From Sinohyriopsis cumingii (Eukaryota; Mollusca; Bivalvia; Unionida; Unionidae): 64,000 nucleotides of DNA. The notes under the pieces were generated by a model. It was not told the DNA's origin. It worked only from the letters and a program-made list of their open reading frames with translations, and searched no databases. Shown here in pieces: positions 49,901 to 59,977 of the stretch; position 1 is the first letter of the stretch; each line of letters begins with the position of its first letter. The position numbers and the translations under genes are program-made. The DNA is taken from the NCBI GenBank assembly GCA_028554795.2, contig CM068827.1:75155244-75219243 (forward strand), written 5' to 3'.

Positions 49901-50403
49901 ACGGTGAAAGAATTGCTGTTTGATGACCAATGAAGCACTACCATGAAATCTATAAGTGAACAATAACACGGTTGATCGTCAGCCGACGGCGCAAATTATA
50001 TACAGCTGATCCCATTTTCTGTATGTTTGAGACAGCAAGTATAGATCAAATATCTTTCCCAGTTGTATTTCTTCCTAATTTGGATTTAAGATCAGTTATG
50101 ATATGTTATATTTTATCTTTTAATTTGTTTTATGGTTTTCTAATTTTGACGATGGAACGGTGTACTATTTAGATTTTGTTTAAAAAATATTCCTATTGTA
50201 TTATTCGAGTGATAATATGTAGTTCCTCGTAATAGTTTTTAAGGATGCTGATAGGTAGGTTACGCTCGATCCAAGGTCCACACTTCTTTATTCTCTATGT
50301 GTTTCTCCTGGGTCGAGTTAGGCCTCCTTTATTTAGTATATCTGATTATTCTTTATTGAAAGATCCAAAATTGTTTATGAGACCACATTATTGTGTAGTG
50401 GTC

Positions 50404-50431
50404 AACCATACAGTGCGGGAGCTGTATGGTT
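50404..50431. other. Perfect stem-loop, 10-base-pair stem and 8-base loop
   Basis: AACCATACAG and CTGTATGGTT are exact inverse repeats around TGCGGGAG. Three further T residues follow on the + strand. It is out of keeping with the AT-rich surroundings because stem and loop are GC-richer. Role unknown; it lies about 36 bases past the end of a small minus-strand open frame (50467-50655, MLKTYIVRDTGKLYGEVKGD…) that I do not recognise. Confidence 0.7.
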
Positions 50432-51009
50432 TTTAAGATATAGAAGAAGTTAGTAGGGTTTTAAAACTAAGTGTTATCCAGTATGTATTTGTGTCTCTGT
50501 TTTGTCTGTTTATGTTCTACATGGGGTGTTTTCAAAGACTCTTTCATGAGCCTGTCTACTTCGCGTAGCGCCATGTGACTTAGCCCCATGATGTCATCGC
50601 CTTTTACTTCCCCATATAGTTTCCCTGTATCCCTTACTATATATGTCTTTAGCATTTTCTTTCAGAAAAAAAAATGGTTAAAAAAAATAATTAAAGAATT
50701 CTTTCTTTCTTTTTCTCTTTCTGTTATTTTTTAAAAAAAGGTTATATGGGTTTTTTGAAATATTTGAATTATAATATAAAATTTTCTTTGAAATATGGCT
50801 GTTGTGGGTTGAGAGGTGGGGGTCTGGGTATGGCATCGGCTCGCAATTGCGCTACTCGACCCTTCGGTCTGTAATACCGATTCCTCCCTCCCCCTCTCTC
50901 CCCCAATTCCAACATAAATTGCGTTATATCAGCCTGTCGTAAGTATCCGTTCGTCGTAAGACGTATTGAGTTCGTATTGTGGTTAATATTCTTATTTGTA
51001 CCACGTATC

Positions 51010-51988
51010 TTATTTAAAAATCTTTATCACCTGTCCACAGGATATCATCGTAGTTACTATATAGTCTATCATTTTTAGAACGATTTTGTTTTCGTAGTCT
51101 ACATTTATGAATAAAATGTTATTTTTGTTATACTTATATTTTTTGCAAATTTCCATTATTAACTTTATCCTATTATGTTTAGTTTTATCACATTGGGCAA
51201 TCGTACGTAGTTTGGTGAAGTTCGCTGTTTTACATAAAGGGCGTTTCGGCATTATTCTGATGATACGACGTTTAATTGCTTCTTCGCCTGTTAGCCAGGC
51301 GTTGTGCAGGTATTTAAAAATTATACTTTGTGTTTTGACAGATCTTATTTTTTCCCAATTTTTCCAAGATTTTGTCCAATTTACCCCCCAGTTGTCCTGC
51401 TCTACTCTACATTTTATATTTTTGGTTACCTCCTTCCTAATCCAAGCGTGACTTTTACTTATTTCTATTTTCCATAAATCTGTTTTGTCCCTATATTTTA
51501 AAATTAGTTCTCTTATATGTTTAAATTTGCGTGATACTTCGAATTTTTTTTATTAATTTGTTATTTTTGTATATCTCTGGTCGGTTTCTCAAGGTGAAGC
51601 CGAACCAGTAGATGTACAGTGCTTCCCACGCTGTAGCCGGGTCTGATTGTAATGTTTTTAATCTATTAATTATGTTAGTTAATTTTAGTAGTAGGGGGCT
51701 CGGCAACCCCAAGCCCCCTCTACTTTTGGCCCTATATAATGTCTCTTTTTTTACATAATGCATTTTATGATTCCATATATAATCTATTATTTCATTGTCT
51801 ATTTTGTTTAAAATTTTATTATCCATATCTATGGATTTAATTATATAGTTAATATTTGAGTATAAATAAGTCTTAGCCACTTGGGCCCGCTTCATGATAC
51901 ACAATGGAGCCATGGCCCAGATTTTCACATTTTCTTTTATTTTGTTGATAATATGTTTATAGTTTTCTACAGCTTCTTTTCTTACCAA
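51010..51988 (-). pseudogene. Tx1-like LINE ORF2, C-terminal region
   Basis: Open 51521-51988 (VRKEAVENYKHIINKIKENV, then KSRGGLGLPSPLLLKLTNII) and again 51010-51252, with protein-like text between (NWGVNWTKSWKNWEKIRS, then LHNAWLTGEEAIKRRIIRIM). RGGLGLP is the usual post-thumb motif of L1/Tx1 ORF2. The frame ends just before 51010, followed by about 300 bases of presumed 3' untranslated sequence. Confidence 0.8.
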
Positions 51989-51989
51989 A

Positions 51990-53000
51990 GTAAATCCCTA
52001 GAGCCTTTACCGTGTCTCTTAGTCGGGGGGGGGGGGGGTTAATCCAGGGTGGTTGCCCCTCCAGTTACCTATTTTTAAGATTTCGCTCTTGTCGTGGTTT
52101 ATTTTGGAACCCGACGCTTTACCAAATTTTTCAAATTCTTCTACTAGATGCTTATAGCATTTCCCCTCTCTTATAAAGTTGGTGCAATCATCTGCATGTT
52201 GGAGCATTTTTAATTCTTTTTTAGGTTTGATATTTGTATGCCTTGTATTTCTGGGTTGTTTCTTATCTTGTGACTTAGGATTTCTATTGCCATTACGTAT
52301 AATAGCATTGATAGTGGACATCCTTGTCTCACTGATTGTTGTATTTCAAATTCTTTCGTGCATTTCCCATTTACCTGTACACATGAAGTTATCCGAGTGT
52401 ATAAGATTTCGGTCCATTTCCGGAAGTTTTGTCCGAAACCAAATTTTTTTAATACATTCTGTATATAGTTTTGTTGTAATCGGTCGAAAGCTTTCTCTTG
52501 GTCGAAGAGTACCATAGCACCCTTCGTACCAGTTTCATTTATGTAGTCAATTATAGTTTTAATGTTTAAAATATTGTTTTGTATATCCCTCCCTTTTCCC
52601 CCACAAGTTTGATTTACATTAATTATTTTGTTTATCCCACCCTTTACTCTATTTGTTAAAATCCTACTTAAAATCTTATATTCCGTGTTTAAAAGTGATA
52701 TGGGCCTCCAGTTTTTAATCTCGTATCTATCCTCTTTCCCTTTGTATATAATTGTGATAACCCCCTCCCGCATAGATTTGGTCATTTTATTTTTACTTAA
52801 AAATATATTTTTATACAAAACGTTTAAGATCGGCGTTAGTTCACCGTGGGACTTTTGGTAGAATTCCATGGTGAGTCCATCTTTCCCTGGCGATTTCTTT
52901 TTAGTGAGTGTAGCTATACTCTTTGTGATTTCTTCATCTAAGATGACGTCATCACATTGGTCTCTATGTACTGTTGATGTCATCTCACAGTCGACATTTT
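51990..53000 (-). pseudogene. Tx1-like LINE ORF2, reverse transcriptase region
   Basis: An open stretch at 52210-52983 covers SIATLTKKKSPGKDGLTMEF (fingers), IKNWRPISLLNTEYKILSRI, motif A AMVLFDQEKAFDRLQ, and motif B VRQGCPLSMLLYVMAIE. The following frame (52019-52321) carries motif C as LQHADDCTNF, where Tyr of YADD is His, then GSKINHDKSEIL. The frame changes near 52210 and a G/C-run lies at 52025-52037. Not active as it stands. Confidence 0.88.
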
Positions 53001-53399
53001 GTAAGTAGCTGTCGGTTGTGCTGAAGTTTATGTTCTGTGTGGTGTATAGTTCTTCATAATATTGGGAAATACTATTTAGGATATCTTCTTTTACAGTATG
53101 GGTTACATTGTTTATTTTGATTTTGTTTAAAATTGTATCACCCCCTTTTCTAAATTCTTCTCGTTTATATAAGTTTTTTGCCTTGTTGTAGATCTCTGTA
53201 AATTTTCCCGCCCTTGTTTTTCTCCCCTGATTTTCGTCTTCTTCAATGATTTTAATTTTGTCTGTCAGTCTTTTTTTTTATCGTCGTTTGTTGTTTTGCT
53301 TAGTTCTAATTTGAGTTCGTGTTTGTCTTTTTTCTGTTTTTCCGCCCTTCTATTTGAGTCCTGAATAGATATTCTTTTTATAATATTTTTTAAAACATC

Positions 53400-54265
53400 C
53401 CAATCATTTATTATATTAATATTTTCTTCATTTTTGAAGGTTTCAATTTCTTTTTTTATTATTTCTACCTATTCTTTGTCATTTAAAATCTTATTATTTA
53501 GTTTCCATATTCCTGGCCCCCATTTTTCTCTTTTTTTCATTTTTAGGTCCATAGTGACCATGAAATGGTCTAATAGTTTTTGGCTGGTTATTGTAGTATT
53601 AATATATATTATTGGATCATAAAAATTCACGTAAAATTTATCAATCCTGCTAGACTGGTTTTGTTTATAGTTAAAGGTAAATTCTCTTCTTAATATGTTC
53701 AGTTTTCTATAAATGTCATGTAAATTGTGTTTATTTAATAAATTTATCATTTCAGTTCGGTATATTTTGTCACTCGTTGTTAGGTCAGTCGTTCTGTCAA
53801 TTTCGACCCTACCTAACTGAAATATCCCCCTATGATTAGAGTTTCCATCGAATATTGTTGTAGGTAGTTAGATAAGTTTTCTATAAAATTTAGTTTCTTA
53901 TTTCTATTAGCTTGCATGTACACATTTATTATATGCCAATTTAACATTTTAACATGTACCAACCGTCCCTTAAAAAATTCCCCCTCCTCAAACCTTTCCC
54001 AGCTTACTCCCTGTTTATTTTTAATTATTGTTGCTACCCCCTTCTAATATCATTATTTGTAAAATTGTTGCATATCACTATTGCATTAAGTTTGTCTTCT
54101 AATAAAAATTTAAATTCTGATGTAATTCCATTGTGTGTTTCTTGTATCATTATTACATCAAAGTTTGTTTCTTTGGCTATTTTGTCTGCTTTCGCTTTGT
54201 CTATCCCATTGCTGTTGATAGTAGCGATCCGGAAGTTTGTTTCTTCCATTTTTGCTTCACTCCCA
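53400..54265 (-). pseudogene. Tx1-like LINE ORF2, APE-type endonuclease region
   Basis: Begins MEETNFRIATINSNGIDKAK with the catalytic-site Asn (TINSNG), then FDVIMIQETHNG with the conserved Glu. Near its end come REFTFNYKQNQSSRIDKFYV (T-[WF]-x-N-x-x-SSRIDxF motif) and LLDHFMVTMDLK (SDH motif, with Leu for Ser). The region between is broken into more than one frame. In the family it nicks target DNA for target-primed reverse transcription. Confidence 0.82.
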
Positions 54266-54349
54266 GGTGCCGCATCACATTTATATAGAATTTAATTGTA
54301 TGTATTTCAGTTAAAGTTGTTATATTCAATATTTTTGTTTGTATTTATT

Positions 54350-55690
54350 TTAAGTTTGCATTCCTGTGGGGCTCTGGATTGGTCCCAGAGCATCGTTTGA
54401 TTGGTTGCTGTTTTCTGTAAGCTGTGAATCATTTATGGTTTCCATGTCCGAGTCGTATTCGCTTTCGTTTTCCGTGTCAGTTCCATTGTCGTTTTTTGTT
54501 TGTTCTGTCGTGGTTTCAACGTCCTTGTCTTTGTCTTTCCTTTTTTTCATGATTTTAGCCCCTACGGGCGGGATTACAGTTTCTTGGGTTTTGTTTAGTA
54601 TTTGATACAGATAGCTCAACTCCCCTTCAGGGGAGGAGCCATGCGACGACGTGGCGTGTTTGCGCTTCTGCGCCTGTGTTGATGTCATGGGTTTGGTTCC
54701 CAATATGTCAACATGTAGCTCTTCTGGTTTCCCCTCACTCTCTTGGATAATTTCAGCCTCAAGTCGTATTAGAAAATACGGGTTTTTCCCCAATATTTCA
54801 TCCTCGTATTTGAGGGTTCGCGGACGGCAAGTCTTTTTTGGGGTGACAAAGTCTTCCCACTCTAGATCTTTGCCGGTCTTTTTTATTGTGGGTGTCTGAG
54901 TGTTTCCATAAGGTGTGGTTATTGTGTCATTTAGTTGTGAGGTTGTCTGATCAGTTATGTCCGTATTTGCGAAATCAATCAAATTTTCACCATTTATTTC
55001 CTCATCAACAGTTTTTGTTGTATTTGTAGCCGCCGCACTTGCATATGTGCTTGCAGCTAACGGATTTGTACAGTCTCTGGGCGCATGCCCAATTTTCCTG
55101 TATCGTGTACAGGGACGCTCGTACTCGCATCCCTTGTACCACGTTTTTAGCAGGAAGCCCAAAACATAGAAAAATGTTGGGAGTTTGGCTGCGTGCTCTT
55201 TGGAAACTGTAATAATTCTTACCCCGGTTTTTATTTTCTGGTACCCCCACACAGTTGCCATTTTTTGATTTTTAATGTTGATCTGGACTTTCTGTTTTAT
55301 TTTGTCTATCAGAGCTTCGTTATCAACTTCCAAGGGGAGTCCCGAGACCATTACGTATCTTGTTCTGGGCTCTAACCCTCTGGTGATTTGGGGGGCTTCT
55401 GACACCTTTGCTGTCATTCCCTTAATGTCTATTTGCCCCATGTCTAATAGGGGGATGTCGTAGTCTTTGGGGTAGATAATAAATCTATTTCTCCCTCCAT
55501 TTTGTATTCCCTGAATCTCATCTATGGGTAATCATTTCGCTTTGAAAGCGGTGATTATGTCTGATTGTCGGGGGCAATCTGCAACGTCCCCGAAATCTAG
55601 CAGTTGGCATCCTTTGGGGTGAGAGGCTATTAAAATATCTCTCCCATCCCCTTTCTCTATTTTAACTGCAAAGTACTGATCAAGTCTTGC
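54350..55690 (-). pseudogene. Tx1-like LINE ORF1
   Basis: An uninterrupted 363-codon stretch runs from an ATG at 55439-55441 to 54350. Protein-like reading in the same frame continues upstream to about 55690 (GARLDQYFAVKIEKGDGRDI, then SHPKGCQLLDFGD), interrupted by one TGA near 55532. The true start is therefore probably upstream and the stop is a mutation. Features in order: TRYVMVSGLPLEVDNEALID (RRM-like fold start), CEYERPC followed by RKIGHAPRDC, a CCHC zinc knuckle in which the second Cys is Tyr, then an acidic, Thr-rich tail (TENESEYDSDMETINDSQL). The family role is binding of the element's RNA. Confidence 0.8.
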
Positions 55691-55745
55691 CCCTTATACA
55701 TAGTTTTATGTCCCTGGGCCATAATTCTATTTCGGGAAAAAATTC

Positions 55746-58470
55746 CAAAAATGTTTCCAAATCTATCACACTATAGTAGAAAAGACACAATTTTCTATAC
55801 TACACAACTACAAAAATTGCAAAATTAAGTAATGCAAAATGATTAATTGGTATAATGGATCACGGCTGTGGTCCAAATTATTTATCAGCTAATCCTAAGA
55901 GCGACGTGAATTTCGCTCATATGGTCTCACACTGTTGCGTAAAACTATGTGTCATGTACTCCAACAAAGCACTCTGTGTCAAAATACAGATTGCTACAAA
56001 CGAATTTTAAATTGATAAGCAACAAACATATGAAATCAATGTAAATAATGAATGTAATAAATGAAAGAAAAAACGTTTGCATGAAAGATCACAAAATGTG
56101 ATCCAACCAAAAAATTGAAAAAAAGCAAATGTGAAATGAAGAAAAAAGGTGTAACACTAATATACCCTTTTCTTTCTATTAAACTGCACTCTTACGAGCT
56201 GCCTTGGTTGTCAATTGCTACCTAGGTGCTTTTCCACTGATGGACTTGAAATTCTCATATTCAAGCATTCCTAGTTGGGACCAGTAGAAATCTTGCCCTT
56301 CTTGAGAGCGCACAAAAAGAACGCCCGCTCTCCTTGACGTCCTGACGCCTTAAACTTGGGTAGTTCGGGCTATTTTGTCTGCACGGAAAGGTCTATGACC
56401 TTAAAGACAGAGGTTTTTCTGCATATGATTGCCGTCCCAACAAAGAAATATATAGCATTCACACAGTATAGCAAAAATAGATATAGCATTCACGAGACTT
56501 ACGAGATTCTGACAAAGATCACGAAAAAACAAGGGAAGGAACTCCGACACTTGGGTTTAAAACCCAGAGTCAGATGAAAACAACCCTTTAGATCACACTA
56601 GGGATATAAATACCCCCTCAAAAATTCTGAACTTTGAAAATTTTTGATCTAAATTCTATTATAAAAAATACAAACATACATACCTTTTGGGGGACACACA
56701 AACATATAACACCACTTTTCAATTTTTGGGAGAATTTGGGGGGATCTGTCTGATGACCCCCCACAAAAAAGTGATGCCATGCAAAATATCAATCTTTCTT
56801 TAACATCATCATGTCTTTGTACTGTGTACTATACTGCCATGAAACACGTACTGCTAATCCAACGCGGATCCTTGCACGCAATAGCAGAGCTGCGAAGACT
56901 GGAACTCGATGTGGCGAAGAGTAATTTACTTTTGTGGAGGATGGACTAGGACACCATTATACGAAACAACGTACGCCTGATAGTTTCTTACGTCTTTTAA
57001 GTATAACTTTCTTACGTAAATAAGAGTGTTTTACGAAAGATAATTATATGCTTGTTTTCTTAAGTTTCACTTAGAATTTATTTAACATTAGGACATCCCA
57101 GGCAGGCGTAAGTGCAATTTTTTTTTCTTTTTCCCATGTATGATTCATGGAGAGCGGTAATCAGAGAGAGGGTTATTTTAACATTCTCTCTGACAGCGCA
57201 ATATACGCCGTGTATTGGCTATTTTCTAACAAAATTATTTTTAAGCGTGATTGTAAACGTTCATGGTAAAATAATGACAGGTACACATTCTTATGTGTAA
57301 TTATTTATATGTTGATGGACCCAAATAATACAACAACGTGAGCTATTACTCATCAATTTTACTGAAATTCCATTAAAAATCACGGCAGATAAATGTCCTT
57401 CTGCATATGTTATGTCAAGCTTAGGAAGTGCCAATATCTAGAGAGGTATTCCATCCCACGTGATATAAAATATACTGACGTGAGCATAGAGAGCAATTAA
57501 GATGTGGAAAAATCGAATACATAGCTACACTATTCCTTACATAAAATATTTCTGTTTACGTGTTTATTTACTTCCACTCCTTATGTTAAAAGCTTTTAAT
57601 AAAATGAACGAAAAAATGCAGAACATTTCTTTCTGTAAACGCTCATCATCACTATCACCACCATTATCATCATCATCGTCGTCGTAGTCATCATCATAAT
57701 CAGAATGAGAAAGTCGTATCCCCAAGAAACTGGAAATATGAAATGTTTGTATAATGCCTAATAATGAGAACTTTTTCATGCAGTCTCAGTGATCCTTTGA
57801 CAACAAAAAAATACGTATCAGCAAAAACAAGAAAGTAATATAAAGAGACATCTGTGTTATTGACGAACATTTAAAATTAAACGTTTTTTTCTTAAAGTCC
57901 TGGTTGATATTATCCATAACATCTGTACATGATTTAATTCTAGCAGTTACTATTCTCTTTGGTATATTATGTATCCATAATGAGATTAACAAACTATTCC
58001 CACTTGTTTATTTCCCTACTTCTATTTAAATCGTATATTTGTACACTAATTGATTCAAGATACAAGTATTGCGATTAAAAACATCGCTACATCTTTGTAA
58101 ACATGAACAAACTTTTGTCATGGCATATTTTAAGCTGGATTTGTACACATAAGGTAAAAATTTACCATAGGGTGTAAAGTGCACAGAATACTCTACGTCG
58201 AATTCATAAATGTACCAACGATCACTCTCGCTTTTATATTCGTTTATGATTACTTCTCGAAATGATCCACTGATACAAAACTTACGTTAGAGTTATTCTT
58301 TCCTTTTTTCTGAGCTGGTCTGTATTATAAATCGCAGGATGCAACGCGGAAAAGAACGCCCATTCAAAACATCGATTATCATCATTTGTCACACTGATTA
58401 CTGTTCGCCACGGAATACGTGCTGCTGTTAGAATGTGACTCGAACCACGAATAGGTTTTAGCAGATAAAT
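55746..58470. other. Intergenic or intronic DNA
   Basis: No gene recognised. A (TCA)n-type run lies at about 57640-57705 and short A- and T-rich tracts elsewhere. An open frame at 56356-56577 has no supporting features. Confidence 0.6.
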
Positions 58471-58476
58471 ATTTTG

Positions 58477-58794
58477 TCAAAATTCTACACACCTGTCGTC
58501 ACTCCATCGTGATACTAGATTGGTGAACGTTTCCAACGTTTCAATAATCTTTTCAAATTGTTTTTCTATTTCAACATTTAATTTAATAGTCCCAATGACG
58601 TTATGGTTCAACATTATAGGTGGACTGTCATAAAGCCAAGAGTTTGTGATTTTAAAAGCATCATAATGTTCAAGATTAAGTATCAAAATCAAATTACATG
58701 GAGAATAATCTCCATCTTCCCCGCGGAGGTACATGTGCGCTATAACACCAATATTCTTCTTGGTCTCGTCTTTGAAAAATGTGTTTCCACGTCT
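58477..58794 (-). CDS. Candidate exon of an unrecognised gene (last block)
   Basis: The minus-strand frame is open for about 105 codons to a TAA at 58477. It reads TFFKDETKKNIGVIAHMYLR, then LILILNLEHYDAFKITNSWL, IMLNHNVIGTIKLNVEIEKQ and FTNLVSRWSDDRCVEF. The mix of residues, with few repeats and a good spread of charged and aromatic residues, is that of a folded globular protein. I cannot name a family. Its upstream limit is a stop at 58795; an acceptor inside the first codons is needed if it is spliced to the block at 58910. Confidence 0.38.
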   Translation of the reverse strand, partial: RRGNTFFKDETKKNIGVIAHMYLRGEDGDYSPCNLILILNLEHYDAFKITNSWLYDSPPIMLNHNVIGTIKLNVEIEKQFEKIIETLETFTNLVSRWSDDRCVEF

Positions 58795-58909
58795 TTACCT
58801 GTTTTTTTATATCTGATCGGAATAATTATCCGAGAATCGTTTAAATTATCCCCATGTTATATAACTCAAACTCGGAGAATCGTAATTGTTGTGATTTAGT
58901 GTCAGCTTA

Positions 58910-59095
58910 AATGGAACTCGTATGCATGCGCGATACGGCGACGATTCTCTTCATCACCAACTGCCCGAAATTCGGACCGCTATAATAACTACCTGCTATT
59001 TCCCGAGGGTACTTCACAGAAAACTGTGATGCCTCTGGAGAAGGCCCTAACATCACACGTATTTCAGCTTTCTCATTCCGCTTGATATTCGCACC
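58910..59095 (-). CDS. Candidate exon of an unrecognised gene
   Basis: Minus-strand frame with ANIKRNEKAEIRVMLGPSPE, then ASQFSVKYPREIAGSYYSGP and FGQLVMKRIVAVSR. It can start at an acceptor (AATCTAG|GTGCG) whose phase matches a donor (GAAA|GTATAC) at the end of the next block upstream. A donor-like GCC|GTATCG lies before its stop. Composition is clearly protein-like and the GC content is above the surroundings. No family recognised. Confidence 0.38.
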
Positions 59096-59186
59096 TAGAT
59101 TTCGCGTGGGTTGCCTTAGTTAAACCGCAATTGTAATGCTTTTATAGATTGCTATTATTGCCTAATTGAGAAATATATGTATACTT

Positions 59187-59364
59187 TCTTTTACCATAGC
59201 AGGATTAGAAACTGCTGTCTCTTTAATTCTGGGTAATATTTCATTTCTGATTTCTATACCGCGTTGACTTTAACGTCTTCATTTGATTGAGCAATCATAA
59301 GTTCCTTGAGTTTTCGTTTGCACGCGTGATAATACTCCTGAACAGATCCGTATGACCAGTAGAG
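59187..59364 (-). CDS. Candidate exon of an unrecognised gene
   Basis: Starts after a TGTTAACAG acceptor and reads LYWSYGSVQEYYHACKRKLK, then ELMIAQSNEDVKVNA. Text in the neighbouring frame continues RGIEIRNEILPRIKETAVSN and PAMVKE up to a GTATAC donor. The frame changes once near 59260; either an intron too small to see, a sequence error, or a pseudogene. The charged, helix-like text suggests a helical segment. Confidence 0.35.
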
Positions 59365-59616
59365 CTGTTAACACCACTTAACCCTTATGCTACATTCAAG
59401 ACATAGCTGCGCACCTTGAGCAACATGTAACGCTATCAGATGTGATTTAAATTACTTGTATTTGCATATTTTCCAGCGTATACATTTTTTCACTGATTCC
59501 GTTCTGATGCATTTGAACTTCTAGTAAATTCCGACACGAATCTAAATCTTTTTTGTTTTCAGTCGCCCCAGTTTTATGTCCAACTGGTCATTGGGTGCTA
59601 CATTAATACTAAGAGC

Positions 59617-59805
59617 TTAATCAAAATTATAGCTCAAACATTCACGGAGCCCATCAAGCCATGTACAATATTTCTGCATATTCACCATCTTCGTCACCAA
59701 TTGCTCACGACTTGATGTTTTCTTGCGCAATATCAAAAACTGATTTTTCACTCGTTTTGTTGTATTCTTCGTTAGGCCTGAGTCGGTTCTGAAGAAAGAT
59801 AATTC
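59617..59805 (-). CDS. Candidate exon of an unrecognised gene (most upstream block)
   Basis: Begins after a TTGACTTAG acceptor and reads ELSFFRTDSGLTKNTTKRVK, then NQFLILRKKTSSREQLVTKM and QKYCTWLDGLRECLSYNF before a stop. A further protein-like stretch (59447-59588, KKDLDSCRNLLEVQMHQNGI, then SEKMYTLENMQIQ with a GTAATT donor) lies between this block and the next. Helical and possibly coiled-coil in look. Support is composition and splice-site placement only. Confidence 0.28.
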   Translation of the reverse strand, partial: ELSFFRTDSGLTKNTTKRVKNQFLILRKKTSSREQLVTKMVNMQKYCTWLDGLRECLSYNFD

Positions 59806-59862
59806 CTAAGTCAATACTGTTATAAAGGTCATCCGAGTAAGTATTGGAAATATTTATAGGTC

Positions 59863-59977
59863 ACTGAATTTGTATGGAGAAATATGAACGAGTTTTCGGA
59901 TGGAATACTTCACGACATCGGGAGTGCAGTATATACATCCGACAAAACGAGTTCATATTTTTCCATACAAATGCAGT
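59863..59977. mobile_element. 115-base hairpin element (MITE-like)
   Basis: Arms of about 40 bases: ACTGAATTTGTATGGAGAAA and onward to CGGATG mirrors CATCCGACAAAACGAGTTCA and onward to CATTTGTATGG-type text ending GCAGT, with few mismatches. The unpaired centre is about 35 bases (GAATACTTCACGACATCGGG region). No coding capacity. A miniature foldback transposon is likely. Confidence 0.75.

Larger units (their letters stand above)
44500..49950 (-). other. Possible decayed virus-like element (Polinton-like?), minus strand
   Basis: Several minus-strand stretches here have protein-like composition in an otherwise gene-poor area: near 44550-44650, 45330-45470, 45530-45760, 46130-46280, 46470-46625 and 49664-49900. 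The last resembles a packaging ATPase, and the segment at 45330-45470 has an IRFILVDQDGHMLDL motif that recalls C-terminal beta strands of Polinton-related structural proteins. The element, if real, is thoroughly broken, with many breaks, and no terminal repeats, polymerase or integrase were found. The grouping of these stretches into one element is inference; several unrelated gene scraps are the alternative. Confidence 0.27.
50700..55745 (-). mobile_element. LINE of the L1/Tx1 group, near full length
   Basis: Two consecutive coding regions on the minus strand: an ORF1 with an RNA-binding look and a zinc-knuckle remnant, then an ORF2 with an APE-type endonuclease and a reverse transcriptase whose motif text (DQEKAFDRLQ, FGFGQNFRKW, SVRQGCPLSMLLYV) is typical of Tx1-clade elements. 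The 5' edge is near 55745. The 3' end is probably near 50700, where the + strand is T-rich with (TTTC)n; this would be a purine-rich tail. ORF2 is broken, so the copy is dead but long. Some Tx1-clade LINEs are target-specific; no known target was identified here. Confidence 0.88.

Noticed and set aside
49676-49933. Plus-strand open frame opposite the ATPase-like segment
   Set aside because: It begins at a TTG, is unusually Cys-rich, and the minus-strand reading gives a better protein-like pattern.
51107-51451. Plus-strand open frames across the LINE (also 52179, 53954, 54366, 54651, 54957)
   Set aside because: Antisense shadows of the LINE coding regions, rich in Phe, Leu and Ser as expected from reversing a Lys/Asn/Glu-rich protein.
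57564-57779. Acidic Asp-rich minus-strand frame
   Set aside because: Translation of a (TCA)n/(TCG)n trinucleotide run.
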